From: an uncultured Brachyspira sp.
GTDB lineage: Bacteria > Spirochaetota > Brachyspiria > Brachyspirales > Brachyspiraceae
Direction of reading: 5' to 3'
DNA: 64,000 bases
Assembly (NCBI RefSeq): GCF_910578695.1
Contig: NZ_CAJTQJ010000002.1
Coordinates: 1 to 64,000, forward strand
This document shows, piece after piece, positions 36,138 through 44,587 of the stretch. Made by a program: the position numbers and the translations under genes. Numbering within the stretch: position 1 is the first letter of the stretch; each line of letters begins with the position of its first letter. The notes under the pieces are model-generated. The model made no database searches, was not told where the DNA came from, and saw only the letters and a program-made list of their open reading frames with translations.

Positions 36138-36695
36138 TTAATAATTTTTTAAATATCCGAAAACAAAATTATATTTAGTCCAATGAGTATTTTCATTTGG
36201 TTTAACATCTTTATCATTTCCGCCGCCGTACCAAGCCTGTTCTTCTCCGTTTTCATCTGTTATAATAAGTCTGTAGCGTTCCAGCATTCCTATCCCTATT
36301 TTATTATCCCAATATATGCCGGCAAGATATTTTTTATTATTGTATTCATATACTGCAGATTCTATAAATTCTGTTCTGATATTTGATTGGTCAGTAATGT
36401 CATAATAATTGCCTTTATCATCAAATTTTCCGCTTACAGCAGTATAATTATTTGCTTTATAAACAGTTTTCCCAGCTACTAAACCAAGCCATAATTTTTT
36501 TAACTCATCTTTATAAGCTGCATTAACTTCAGAAGTTTTACTGCCGTATTGTATAATATGTATTCCTGAAGTTACAGCTTTAACAGATGATGTATTTATA
36601 TTATTAGGATTAGTTAGCTGATTAGAACATGATATAGTTAATGAAAATATTATAGAAAATATTATAATTAGTAAATATGATTTTTTTATTTTCAT
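36138..36695 (-). CDS. unrecognised lipoprotein in the B12-riboswitch operon
   Basis: 185 residues. The N-terminus has a long hydrophobic stretch ending 'LTISCSNQ', a lipoprotein signal. The mature part is polar, rich in Tyr, Asn and Lys, with strand-like segments ('GIHIIQYGSKTSEVN', 'YNNKKYLAGIYWDNK', 'YRLIITDENGEEQAWYGG') and no family I know. It lies between the first lipoprotein and the receptor, with spacers of about 30 and 22 bases. An accessory role at the cell surface in capturing cobalamin is inferred only from its regulation and neighbours. Confidence 0.65.
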   Translation of the reverse strand: MKIKKSYLLIIIFSIIFSLTISCSNQLTNPNNINTSSVKAVTSGIHIIQYGSKTSEVNAAYKDELKKLWLGLVAGKTVYKANNYTAVSGKFDDKGNYYDITDQSNIRTEFIESAVYEYNNKKYLAGIYWDNKIGIGMLERYRLIITDENGEEQAWYGGGNDKDVKPNENTHWTKYNFVFGYLKNY

Positions 36696-36726
36696 AACAA
36701 ATCTTTTAAACTCAAAAAACTTTAAA

Positions 36727-37209
36727 TTATTTTACAGCTATACAGTCTGAATAATAACTAAAATAACCATTAGCTTCTGTAAATTTTGTTTTAGCTTCTT
36801 CTAAACTTTCAGCAGAAAAATCAAAAATTCCAAATCCTGTATCAGGATCAGTTTCTATTTGCTTACTTGCTCCGCAAATTTTTATAGTTGTTTCAGTTAA
36901 ATCTTTAAATGAAACAGCATACCATTTTCCAATTACTGAAGTATCATCATTAGCTGTATATTGCCCATATATTATACCCTCAGTATAACTCTTGTTCCAA
37001 TCAATATACTTTATATCAAAAGAGTAGCTTTTGTTTCCTTGATATAAACTATCAAATGATAAACCTGTAATAACATATTGAGAATCACTATAAGATTTAT
37101 CCTGCCATTTTTGAAAAAGCGGCTGTTTTGGATTATGCGGACTATTGCATGATACTGCTAAAAATAATACTGTTAATAGTATTGATAAGATTTTAATTTT
37201 TTTTTGCAT
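36727..37209 (-). CDS. unrecognised lipoprotein, first gene of the B12-riboswitch operon
   Basis: 160 residues. Signal 'LLTVLFLAVSCNSPHN' with lipobox AVSC. The mature part looks like a small beta-rich domain: 'YVITGLSFDSLYQGNKSYSF', 'TEGIIYGQYTANDDTSVIGKWYAVSF', ending in a possible disulfide pair (ICGAS and SDCIAVK). No family recognised. Strong AAGGAG before the ATG, directly below the cobalamin riboswitch. A candidate ligand-binding or receptor-associated surface lipoprotein. Confidence 0.68.
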   Translation of the reverse strand: MQKKIKILSILLTVLFLAVSCNSPHNPKQPLFQKWQDKSYSDSQYVITGLSFDSLYQGNKSYSFDIKYIDWNKSYTEGIIYGQYTANDDTSVIGKWYAVSFKDLTETTIKICGASKQIETDPDTGFGIFDFSAESLEEAKTKFTEANGYFSYYSDCIAVK

Positions 37210-37245
37210 AAAAATACTCCTTCTTAAATTAAAAATAGTTTAATA

Positions 37246-37398
37246 AAGGAGTGCATATTGATGATTGTTCTAGTGCACTCGCCTATTTAAATGGTATCCG
37301 ACTTCGTTAACTTTATTAATTTATAAAAATTATAAAATTAAACTTTACGGTTGCGTGCCAGCGAAGGATTTTCACCCTCATTCCCATATTTTTTTAGT
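37246..37398 (-). ncRNA. cobalamin riboswitch
   Basis: Minus-strand RNA from about 37398. Conserved pieces in order: GGGAA (plus 37381-37385), GGTGAAAATCC, CGCTGG-CACGCAACCGTAAAG, and the B12-box form GAAGTCGGATACC (ending at plus 37293). A 7-bp hairpin GAGTGCA/TGCACTC (plus 37274-37280 with 37249-37255) follows. Its 3' side runs into ACTCCTT, which is exactly complementary to the Shine-Dalgarno AAGGAGT of the first lipoprotein gene, so translational control is likely. Identity of the aptamer is secure from the boxes; the switching mechanism is inference. Confidence 0.88.
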
Positions 37399-37403
37399 GT
37401 TAA

Positions 37404-37431
37404 ATTATAACAAATATATTTTTTATGTCAA
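37404..37431 (-). promoter_or_regulatory. consensus promoter of the riboswitch operon
   Basis: On the minus strand TTGACA (plus 37426-37431) and TATAAT (plus 37404-37409) are 16 bases apart; the predicted RNA start at about 37398 coincides with the 5' edge of the aptamer. Confidence 0.7.
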
Positions 37432-37542
37432 TTAATTTTTATATTTATTAATTTACTTAAAAGCTGACAAAAAAATAAATTTATATGTATAAAAATAATA
37501 TATAAAGTACAATAAAACATTTTATCAATTTATAATTATTAA

Positions 37543-37570
37543 TTGACATTATTATTATATATAGTATAAT
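37543..37570 (+). promoter_or_regulatory. consensus promoter of the ABC_sub_bind transporter operon
   Basis: TTGACA (37543-37548) and TATAAT (37565-37570) are 16 bases apart, about 50 bases before the ATG at 37619. Confidence 0.65.
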
Positions 37571-37618
37571 TACTATATGTAGTTTTAATAATTTTTTATT
37601 ATAATTAGGAGTTTTATT

Positions 37619-38578
37619 ATGAAATATCTCTGCTTTCTTTTTATCATAATGTCAATGATGTTTATTTCCTGCAATTCATCTTCTTCATCTAATGCAGAAG
37701 ATAAAGTATTCAAAATTGGAATTCTTCAATTAATAGAGCATGATGCTTTAGATGCTTCTTATAAAGGTTTTGTTGATGGACTTAAAGAAGCAGGATATGA
37801 AGACGGTAAAAATATTATTATAGATTATCAGAATGCTCAAGGAGAGCAGGCTAATTGCGTAACTATAGGACAGAAGTTCGTTAATGATAAAAGTGATTTA
37901 ATATTGGCAATAGCAACACCTGCAGCACAGGCTGTAGCGAATATGACAAAAGATATACCTATATTAGTTACAGCAGTCACAGATCCTGCAGCAGCAAAAT
38001 TAGTTGCTGATAATAATGCTCCGGGCGGAAATGTTTCAGGAACTTCTGATTTAACTCCTGTAGAAGCACAAATTGAATTATTAAATGAAATTACTCCTAA
38101 CTTAAAAACAGTGGGGCTTTTATACTGTTCAAGCGAGCAGAACTCAGTATTTCAAATAGATATAGCAAAGAAAAAATTAGACTCTATGGGAATAAAATAT
38201 ATAGATGCATCAGTAACATCAGCTAATGAAATACAGCAGGTAGTTCAAAGTTTGATTGGAAAAGTTGAAGCTATTTATACGCCTACAGACAATATGATTG
38301 CTGCTGGTATGGCTACAGTTGCTTTAGCTGCTGAACCTGCTAAACTTCCTGTAGTTTGCGGAGAGGGCGGTATGACTATGCTGGGAGGCACTGCTACTTA
38401 TGCAATAAGTTATTATGAACTTGGAAAGTTAACAGCTTCTCAGGCATCTGCCATATTAAAAGGAGAAAAAAAACCTGCATCTATGCCTATAGAAACTTTA
38501 AAAACTTTTGATTTGGTAGTTAATACTAATATGGTTAATAGCATAGGAATAACAATACCAGAATCTTTATATAAATAA
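37619..38578 (+). CDS. ABC transporter substrate-binding lipoprotein, ABC_sub_bind/TrpX type
   Basis: 319 residues. The signal 'SMMFISCNSSSSSN' marks a lipoprotein with a Ser-rich tether. 'KIGILQLIEHDALDASYKGFVDGLKEAGYEDGKNI' (in parts) is the signature of the ABC_sub_bind family, with 'QKFVNDKSDLILAIATPAAQAV' and 'VPTDNMIAAGM'-like 'YTPTDNMIAAGM'. Relatives in other bacteria (TrpX) bind aromatic amino acids; the ligand here is not determinable. Permease and ATPase genes follow. Confidence 0.88.
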   Translation: MKYLCFLFIIMSMMFISCNSSSSSNAEDKVFKIGILQLIEHDALDASYKGFVDGLKEAGYEDGKNIIIDYQNAQGEQANCVTIGQKFVNDKSDLILAIATPAAQAVANMTKDIPILVTAVTDPAAAKLVADNNAPGGNVSGTSDLTPVEAQIELLNEITPNLKTVGLLYCSSEQNSVFQIDIAKKKLDSMGIKYIDASVTSANEIQQVVQSLIGKVEAIYTPTDNMIAAGMATVALAAEPAKLPVVCGEGGMTMLGGTATYAISYYELGKLTASQASAILKGEKKPASMPIETLKTFDLVVNTNMVNSIGITIPESLYK

Positions 38579-38588
38579 AATATAATTT

Positions 38589-38627
38589 TTGAGTATTAAT
38601 AGCATATATTATTAATACTCAATTTTT
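38589..38627 (+). terminator. intra-operon hairpin with T-run between binding protein and permease genes
   Basis: TTGAGTATTAATA (38589-38601) and TATTAATACTCAA (38610-38622) pair perfectly over 13 bp and TTTTTA follows. It probably lets the binding protein be made in excess over the membrane parts. Confidence 0.75.
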
Positions 38628-38683
38628 ATATAAATAATAAATAATATATCCGCAATAATAATAAATAATAAAAGAGGGTTTAA

Positions 38684-39592
38684 ATGCTTCAAGGAATTTT
38701 TCTAGCTATAGAAGGTGCAGCATCTCAGGGTATTATTTGGGGAATAATGACTCTTGGTGTCTATATTACATTTAAGGTTTTGGATTTCCCTGATTTAACA
38801 GTTGATGGAAGTTTTGCTTTGGGCGGTGCTGTGAGTGCTATGCTCATTCAAAATGGAATGAATCCTTTTGCTACATTATTTTTTGCTTTTGCGGCTGGTT
38901 CTCTTGCAGGGTTTATAACAGGCTTTTTGAATACTAAACTTCAAATACCAGGTATATTAGCAGGAATTCTTACTATGATAGCTTTATACTCTATAAATAT
39001 TAGAGTTATGGGAAACAGACCTAATATACCTCTTTTAGGAATGAGTACTTCTTTAACTATAATTCAGAATTTATTGTCTTTAAATAAAATATTATCTGAT
39101 TTGCTTGTAGGATTTATATTTTCTGCAGTGATTATAATAATAATGTATTGGTTTTTTGGTACAGAGATGGGCTGTGCTATAAGGGCTGCAGGAAACAATG
39201 AAAGAATGATTAGAGCATTAGGAGTTGATACTAATGTGATGAAGATAATAGGACTTATGATATCTAATGCATTAGTGGCTTTATCAGGTGCTTTAGTTAC
39301 TCAAAGTCAGGGATATGCTGATGTGGGTATGGGAACAGGTACTATAGTTATAGGGCTTGCCTCTGTTATAATAGGCGAAGTAGTATTCGGAAACAGATTT
39401 TCTTTTTGGTATAAGCTCGCTTCTGTTGTAATGGGTTCTATTATATATAGGATAATAATAGCTATAGTTCTTCAATTGGGATTAAAGTCAAGCGATTTGA
39501 AACTTCTTACTGCTGTAATAGTTGCTATTGCTCTTTCAGTACCTGTATTAAATAAAAAGGTTACTAGAGTTGTAGGCGGTAAAAGAAAATAA
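38684..39592 (+). CDS. ABC transporter permease (BPD_transp_2 family, TrpY type)
   Basis: 302-residue membrane protein with about eight to nine hydrophobic segments. 'WGIMTLGVYITFKVLDFPDLTVDGSF' (split), 'GFITGFLNTKLQIPGILAGILTMIALYSINIRVMG' and 'EMGCAIRAAGNNERMIRALGVD' match the branched-chain/YtmB-like permeases that pair with ABC_sub_bind proteins. The ATPase gene follows after 15 bases. Confidence 0.88.
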   Translation: MLQGIFLAIEGAASQGIIWGIMTLGVYITFKVLDFPDLTVDGSFALGGAVSAMLIQNGMNPFATLFFAFAAGSLAGFITGFLNTKLQIPGILAGILTMIALYSINIRVMGNRPNIPLLGMSTSLTIIQNLLSLNKILSDLLVGFIFSAVIIIIMYWFFGTEMGCAIRAAGNNERMIRALGVDTNVMKIIGLMISNALVALSGALVTQSQGYADVGMGTGTIVIGLASVIIGEVVFGNRFSFWYKLASVVMGSIIYRIIIAIVLQLGLKSSDLKLLTAVIVAIALSVPVLNKKVTRVVGGKRK

Positions 39593-39607
39593 TTATTTGG
39601 GGGCTTT

Positions 39608-40396
39608 ATGTTGGAATTAAAAGAAGTTTATAAAACATTTAATAGAGGAACTATCACAGAGAAGAAGGCTATTAAAGGAGTTAATCTTAAATTAAATGAC
39701 GGTGATTTTGTAACTGTTATAGGAGGAAACGGAGCAGGAAAATCTACTCTTTTAAATTTGATTGCAGGAGTTTATGAGGTAGATTACGGCAGTATATTTG
39801 TTGATGGAATTGACATCACTGATAAAAAAGAATATGCAAGAGCCGTACTTTTTGGAAGAGTATTTCAAGATCCTATGATTGGTACAGCTTCGGATATGGG
39901 CATAGAAGAAAATCTTGCACTTGCCAAAAGAAAAGGTAAAAGAAGAACTTTAAGATGGGGCATAACTAAAGCCGAAAGAGGTGAGTATGTTGAAAAATTA
40001 AAAAGACTTGATTTGGGGCTTGAGAATAGACTTCATTCTAAAGTAGGACTTCTATCAGGAGGACAGAGGCAGGCTTTAACGCTTCTTATGGCTACACTGA
40101 AAAAACCAAGACTTTTATTATTAGATGAACATACCGCAGCTCTTGACCCGAAAACTGCTAAAAGGGTATTAGACCTTACAGAAGAAATAATCAGAGAAGA
40201 TAAACTTACTGCATTTATGGTTACTCATAATATTAAAGATGCTATTCATTATGGCAACAGACTTATAATGATGAATGACGGCAATATTGTGTATGATGTT
40301 TCAGGCGAGGAAAAAAAGTCTTTAGAAATATCCGACTTGCTCAAAAAATTTGAAACTGCTGATGGTTCTTTAAGCGATAAGCTGCTGCTCTCTTAA
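39608..40396 (+). CDS. ABC transporter ATP-binding protein (TrpZ type)
   Basis: 262 residues. Walker A 'IGGNGAGKSTLLNLI' , Q-loop 'RVFQDPMIGTA', signature 'LLSGGQRQALTLLMATL', Walker B 'RLLLLDEHTAALDPKTA' (His replaces the usual Pro after E, as in several members of this subgroup), H-loop 'FMVTHNIKDA'. Completes the transporter operon. It ends convergent to nrdA with 100 bases between. Confidence 0.92.
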   Translation: MLELKEVYKTFNRGTITEKKAIKGVNLKLNDGDFVTVIGGNGAGKSTLLNLIAGVYEVDYGSIFVDGIDITDKKEYARAVLFGRVFQDPMIGTASDMGIEENLALAKRKGKRRTLRWGITKAERGEYVEKLKRLDLGLENRLHSKVGLLSGGQRQALTLLMATLKKPRLLLLDEHTAALDPKTAKRVLDLTEEIIREDKLTAFMVTHNIKDAIHYGNRLIMMNDGNIVYDVSGEEKKSLEISDLLKKFETADGSLSDKLLLS

Positions 40397-40496
40397 TAAA
40401 TTTATATTATTGTATTTTTTGATTAATAATAAATATTAAAAATTATAAATATATAGTTCTTATTAAATATGTTAACAATATTATGTTAATATATTT

Positions 40497-42815
40497 TTAT
40501 GTGCAGGATTCGCATACTTCTTCAAGTTCAAAATTAGATTTAGGCGTTTTCATATAATAAAGTGTTTTTAATCCTAAATCCATAGCATACTGAATATCAT
40601 TCCAAAGCTCTTTAGCCGAATCAGGCTTCACATAATATAAATTTAAAGACTGAGACTGATCTATATACCTTTGTCTTACAGCAGCAAGTTCTATTATAGT
40701 TTTAGCAGGAATAGTCCAGCATCTTTGATAATAATCTCTATTCTTTTTTATATTAGGAACCAAACTAGGAAGCGTCTGTATACCTTCTTCTACAAAGAAT
40801 AAATCTACTACAGGCTCTATGCTTTCTGTGGCAGATATGCTTTTTCCAGATGTTGCTGTAGGAGCTATTGCACCGTGAAATGAAAATCTTACTCCGTTTA
40901 TTTTTATTTTTTCTGCAAGCTTATCCCATTTTTCTTTATATGTGCTTACATTGAGAATATTTTTTTCATTATTTAATAATGATATATGAAAAGGAGTTAA
41001 TCCTTCTTTCCATTTAGATTCATTAAATGTTTTATAAGCCCCTCTTTCTTTTGCCAATATATTAGATGCTTCATATATATGATAGTATAAATCATCAAAA
41101 ACTTTATTTGTAAACTCTAAAGCATCTTTATCAGTATACTTTAATTTATTTGAAGCAAGAAGATTAGCATAATTAATAACCCCTATGCCTATAGGTCTGT
41201 TTTTCTTATTTGCTATTTCTCCCTCTTTTACAGGATAAAATTGAGTGTCTATAATATTATCGCATCCTCTTAGAAGTGTATAGCAGAATGATTTTTTCTT
41301 TTCAGGAGTGAAATTTATCCAAGCCATTAAATTTACTGATACTAAATTACATATTCCGATTTCTCCGCTTTTTTTTCTTTGTATAATTTCGTATTCTCCC
41401 TCTTCATTTATGATATATTTTTCTTTTATGAGTTTTGAAGGGTAGGAAGGTATAACTATTTCCTGACAAAGATTAGAAGCCCCTACAAATCTATTAACCA
41501 TATTCTGTTCATTTATATTATCTACAAAAGTTAAATATAAATTTCCTGTTTCCTGTCTTACTTTTAATATTTGAAATAATAAATCTTTAGCCTTTATTTT
41601 TTTCTTTCTTATAGAAGACTTACTTTCATAATACATATAAGCAACATTAAATTTCTCTCCGTATTCTTCATTTAGAAGCGGAGTTTCTTTAGGATCAAAA
41701 AGAGTTATATACTCATCTTTATTAACTCTCTCTCTAAAAATATTGCTTATTCTAATAGAATAAACCAATTTTCTGGCTCTTGTATCTTCAGTACCTCCTG
41801 CATCTTTAAGCATTATCAAATCAAGCACATCCAAATGCCACCAAGGAAAAGTAATAACGCATGCACCTTTACGAACGCCCCCCTGATTGAATGATGATAT
41901 AGTCTGCTCAACTCTTTTTATAAAAGGTATAGGACCGTCTGAACGCCCTCTATTAGTTTGTATAGTTGACCCCGATGCCCTTATATATGAAGCATCATAA
42001 GCAATGCCGCCTGAAAATTTTGAGTATAATGCCATATTGCCGTCAGTCTGATTAAGACTCCAAGTATCATCATCTGGAGTATTTAGTATGCAGCTTGCTA
42101 ACTGTGCTTTTATAGTCATACTATTTGCTATTCTAGGTGTTGCAAAGGTAACTTCATGTTTTGAAAGCATATCATAAGTTCTTTTTATATATTTAAGTCT
42201 TTCAGATTTGCTTATTTCTAATTTATCTTTATTCTCGCCTTTATAATAATCATCATAAAATGAAAACATAGCTGCCGTCATATATGTTATTTGAGGCAGT
42301 TCTAATTTTTTATTTCCTATATTTTTGCAGTATTTTTTATAGAAAATGGCTAATCCCTTGTATGTAAATAATAAATCTCTATTAGGATCTATCATAGAAT
42401 TTATTTTATCCAATTCCTTATCTGTGAAAAGCTTTATTATATTTTTATCATATATTTTATATTTTATGCCTTTTTTTAGGAAATTTTTTATATGAGGATA
42501 TGAGCCTATTTTTTTTAGCCCGCATGTTTCTTTATATATTTTCATTAAATAAAGTTTTTCTGCTATAGTATCATATACAGGATATAAAGTACTTATCATA
42601 TTCACAGCTGTATTTATAAGTTCATCATATAATACTTCTATTTTCATTTTATCATTAATTTTTATATTAAGTCCTTCCAATAATTTATTGCTGAAAACTT
42701 CTTTTCCTTCAGTAGCCCAATCTATAACTTTTCTTAATTTTTCTTCATTAAAAGGTTCTTCTCTTCCGTCTCTTTTTATTATAATATGTTTTTTACCTTC
42801 AACCAAATTAAGCAT
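40497..42815 (-). CDS. nrdA: ribonucleoside-diphosphate reductase, large subunit (class I)
   Basis: Reduces ribonucleoside diphosphates to deoxy forms with the radical supplied by NrdB. 772 residues. An ATP-cone begins 'HIIIKRDGREEPFNEEKLRKVI'. Catalytic parts: 'LASCILNTPDDD' (first redox Cys), 'ASNLCQEI' (radical Cys and Glu), 'GICNLVSVNL' (partner Cys), 'LKTLYYMKTP' (radical-transfer Tyr pair), and the C-terminal shuttle pair in 'EEVCESCT'. The ribosome site AAAGGA lies inside the last codons of the preceding gene, which ends 3 bases upstream, so translation is probably coupled. Confidence 0.93.
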   Translation of the reverse strand: MLNLVEGKKHIIIKRDGREEPFNEEKLRKVIDWATEGKEVFSNKLLEGLNIKINDKMKIEVLYDELINTAVNMISTLYPVYDTIAEKLYLMKIYKETCGLKKIGSYPHIKNFLKKGIKYKIYDKNIIKLFTDKELDKINSMIDPNRDLLFTYKGLAIFYKKYCKNIGNKKLELPQITYMTAAMFSFYDDYYKGENKDKLEISKSERLKYIKRTYDMLSKHEVTFATPRIANSMTIKAQLASCILNTPDDDTWSLNQTDGNMALYSKFSGGIAYDASYIRASGSTIQTNRGRSDGPIPFIKRVEQTISSFNQGGVRKGACVITFPWWHLDVLDLIMLKDAGGTEDTRARKLVYSIRISNIFRERVNKDEYITLFDPKETPLLNEEYGEKFNVAYMYYESKSSIRKKKIKAKDLLFQILKVRQETGNLYLTFVDNINEQNMVNRFVGASNLCQEIVIPSYPSKLIKEKYIINEEGEYEIIQRKKSGEIGICNLVSVNLMAWINFTPEKKKSFCYTLLRGCDNIIDTQFYPVKEGEIANKKNRPIGIGVINYANLLASNKLKYTDKDALEFTNKVFDDLYYHIYEASNILAKERGAYKTFNESKWKEGLTPFHISLLNNEKNILNVSTYKEKWDKLAEKIKINGVRFSFHGAIAPTATSGKSISATESIEPVVDLFFVEEGIQTLPSLVPNIKKNRDYYQRCWTIPAKTIIELAAVRQRYIDQSQSLNLYYVKPDSAKELWNDIQYAMDLGLKTLYYMKTPKSNFELEEVCESCT

Positions 42816-42818
42816 GAA

Positions 42819-43265
42819 TTATCCTTTAATGTTTGATATGTCTTCATTAGAGATAATATTTTTATTTTTTAAAACATCTAATAAATTATTAAAATCTTTT
42901 CTAGCATCAGCAATCATTTGGAAAACTGCATTTATATCAACATGATCAATTTTACACATAGTTTCATCATCTTTTGAAAAATGAAATTTAAAATAATCCT
43001 CCAAATCATCTAAACATTTATCATGCAGCATAAAGCCTATAAAATTATGACGGCTCTTATCAGAATCAAAACCCTTTTCACCGCAATAAGGGCAAGTTTC
43101 TTTTGCAAGCTCAAGTTTATGGTACTCTAATGATTTGGTATAAAAATGTAAATTTAATATATCTTTATCATCTTTTGATAAAGAACTTGGATGAAGTGCT
43201 AATAAATGATTAATATGAGCGGTTTTTTCTGCATCTGTTAAACTTTCAAAAATTTCTAATGTCAT
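42819..43265 (-). CDS. uncharacterised Cys/His protein between nrdB and nrdA
   Basis: 148 residues, no signal peptide. Mostly helical, acidic, with 'ETCPYCGEKGF' (Cys58, Cys61), then His73, 'FMLHDKCLDDLED' (His81, Cys84): a plausible single zinc site (CxxC...HxxC). CPYC is also the glutaredoxin active-site motif, but the surrounding sequence has no thioredoxin fold features I can see. AAGGAG precedes the ATG. Placement inside the reductase operon, 19 bases after nrdB and 3 before nrdA, suggests a role in assembly, metal handling or reduction of the enzyme. Family not recognised. Confidence 0.7.
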   Translation of the reverse strand: MTLEIFESLTDAEKTAHINHLLALHPSSLSKDDKDILNLHFYTKSLEYHKLELAKETCPYCGEKGFDSDKSRHNFIGFMLHDKCLDDLEDYFKFHFSKDDETMCKIDHVDINAVFQMIADARKDFNNLLDVLKNKNIISNEDISNIKG

Positions 43266-43284
43266 AAAAAATATTCTCCTTTTT

Positions 43285-44358
43285 TTATAAATCGTTTTTC
43301 AAAGCACCTTTTTGATAAGATGTATTAGTTGTTTCCTGCAAAGCGGCATTTTGCTTATTTATATCCCTATAGCTGTTAAACCAATCTATAATATCTGACT
43401 TTTTTTCGGATAAATATTCTGTTTCAACTCCTAAATCCTTAAGTCTTACGCCCGCCCAATATTTTATGAAATTCTCACTTATAGATGAGTTTATTCCTGA
43501 TACTTCCTTTCCGTCAAAAAGATATTTTGCCCATTTTATTTCTTCTTTTACCGTATAATCTGTCATTTCAGCTGCTATTTTATTATACCAGCCATTATTA
43601 AATAAATGAGTAAAGCCCTGATTTGAATCTTTTCTTAATATTGATATTAAATTTTTTCCTGTAGGCACATGAACATTAAGCTCATCATGTGCTATTAATT
43701 TTATAGTTTTTGTAAAGCCTGCTATTGCATTATCATAACTATTATTTATTGTAAATGTTACAAGAAAAGAAAAAGGAAATTTTATGCTTTCAAGAAGATA
43801 AATACCTGTTAATAATTGCAGCACTGCCTGTTTTTTTTCATCTAAAGAGGCATTAGAATTTTCTAAATTGCATAATTCATTAACATTTCCAAATAATTCC
43901 ACTTCTTTTTCCATTCTATGCTTTACAAATTCATCATTATAAACTAAATCTAATGTTTCTGTAGCCTCATGACCGAAAACTTCAGAAAGCCCGTATGAAT
44001 AGCTTTCAGCATGTATGTTTTCCTCTATGGCTATTCTTGCATAAAGTATAGACCATATTGAACTTGTTACTATTCTATTTAATACAGATGAAAACCCTGA
44101 AGTAACTCCGCTGTCCATTAATGTCTGATATGCTATATTAAGTTTGAAAGCCCTTTGAGCATTTTCAGGCAATGAAGAAAATTTTGTCTTGTCTGACTTA
44201 TAATCTACTTCTTTTGAGAACCAAGTATTACCTTCGCTTGCTTCTTTAAGTTTTTTTGCTATTTCATGACTTACAGAATCAACCCTTATATAATGCCCAA
44301 AATCTCCGAAAAAAATTCTTTCATTTTGAGGTTTTTTATCTATATCTACTACTTTCAT
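43285..44358 (-). CDS. nrdB: ribonucleoside-diphosphate reductase, small subunit (class I R2)
   Basis: 357-residue di-iron/tyrosyl-radical protein. 'TWFSKEVDYKSDK' holds the first ligand Asp, 'IAIEENIHAESYSYG' the Glu and His ligands and, seven residues after the Glu, the Tyr at the E. coli Y122 position; 'LLESIKFPFSF' holds the next Glu and 'IKLIAHDELNVHV' the last Glu and His. In that last block Glu and His are four residues apart, where E. coli R2 (DEALH) has three. The C-terminal tail (residues after about 320) should dock to NrdA. First gene of the operon. Confidence 0.9.
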   Translation of the reverse strand: MKVVDIDKKPQNERIFFGDFGHYIRVDSVSHEIAKKLKEASEGNTWFSKEVDYKSDKTKFSSLPENAQRAFKLNIAYQTLMDSGVTSGFSSVLNRIVTSSIWSILYARIAIEENIHAESYSYGLSEVFGHEATETLDLVYNDEFVKHRMEKEVELFGNVNELCNLENSNASLDEKKQAVLQLLTGIYLLESIKFPFSFLVTFTINNSYDNAIAGFTKTIKLIAHDELNVHVPTGKNLISILRKDSNQGFTHLFNNGWYNKIAAEMTDYTVKEEIKWAKYLFDGKEVSGINSSISENFIKYWAGVRLKDLGVETEYLSEKKSDIIDWFNSYRDINKQNAALQETTNTSYQKGALKNDL

Positions 44359-44410
44359 CTTTTCTCCGTAATAATATATGTTAAAAATTAAACTACGAAT
44401 TTAATTAGTT

Positions 44411-44438
44411 ATTCTAATTTTTTTTTTATATTTGTCAA
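44411..44438 (-). promoter_or_regulatory. sigma70-like promoter of the nrd operon
   Basis: On the minus strand TTGACA (plus 44433-44438) and TAGAAT (plus 44411-44416) are 16 bases apart, about 50 bases before the nrdB start. No clear NrdR box is seen. Confidence 0.6.
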
Positions 44439-44587
44439 GGATATATTTTTATTTATTTTTTATACTTTATTATACATATAATACAAATAAAATTATTGGA
44501 TTTTTATTACAATATTTAAATTTTTGCTGTATAATCTTTTAATTACTTATAAAATACAGTGCTTTATATGATTTTAAGGAGTTTTAT

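Noticed and set aside
42819..43265. CPYC in the nrd-operon protein read as glutaredoxin
   Set aside because: The motif sits mid-protein at residues 58-61, not near the N-terminus, and no cis-Pro or GG of the thioredoxin fold follows; a zinc site is more likely.
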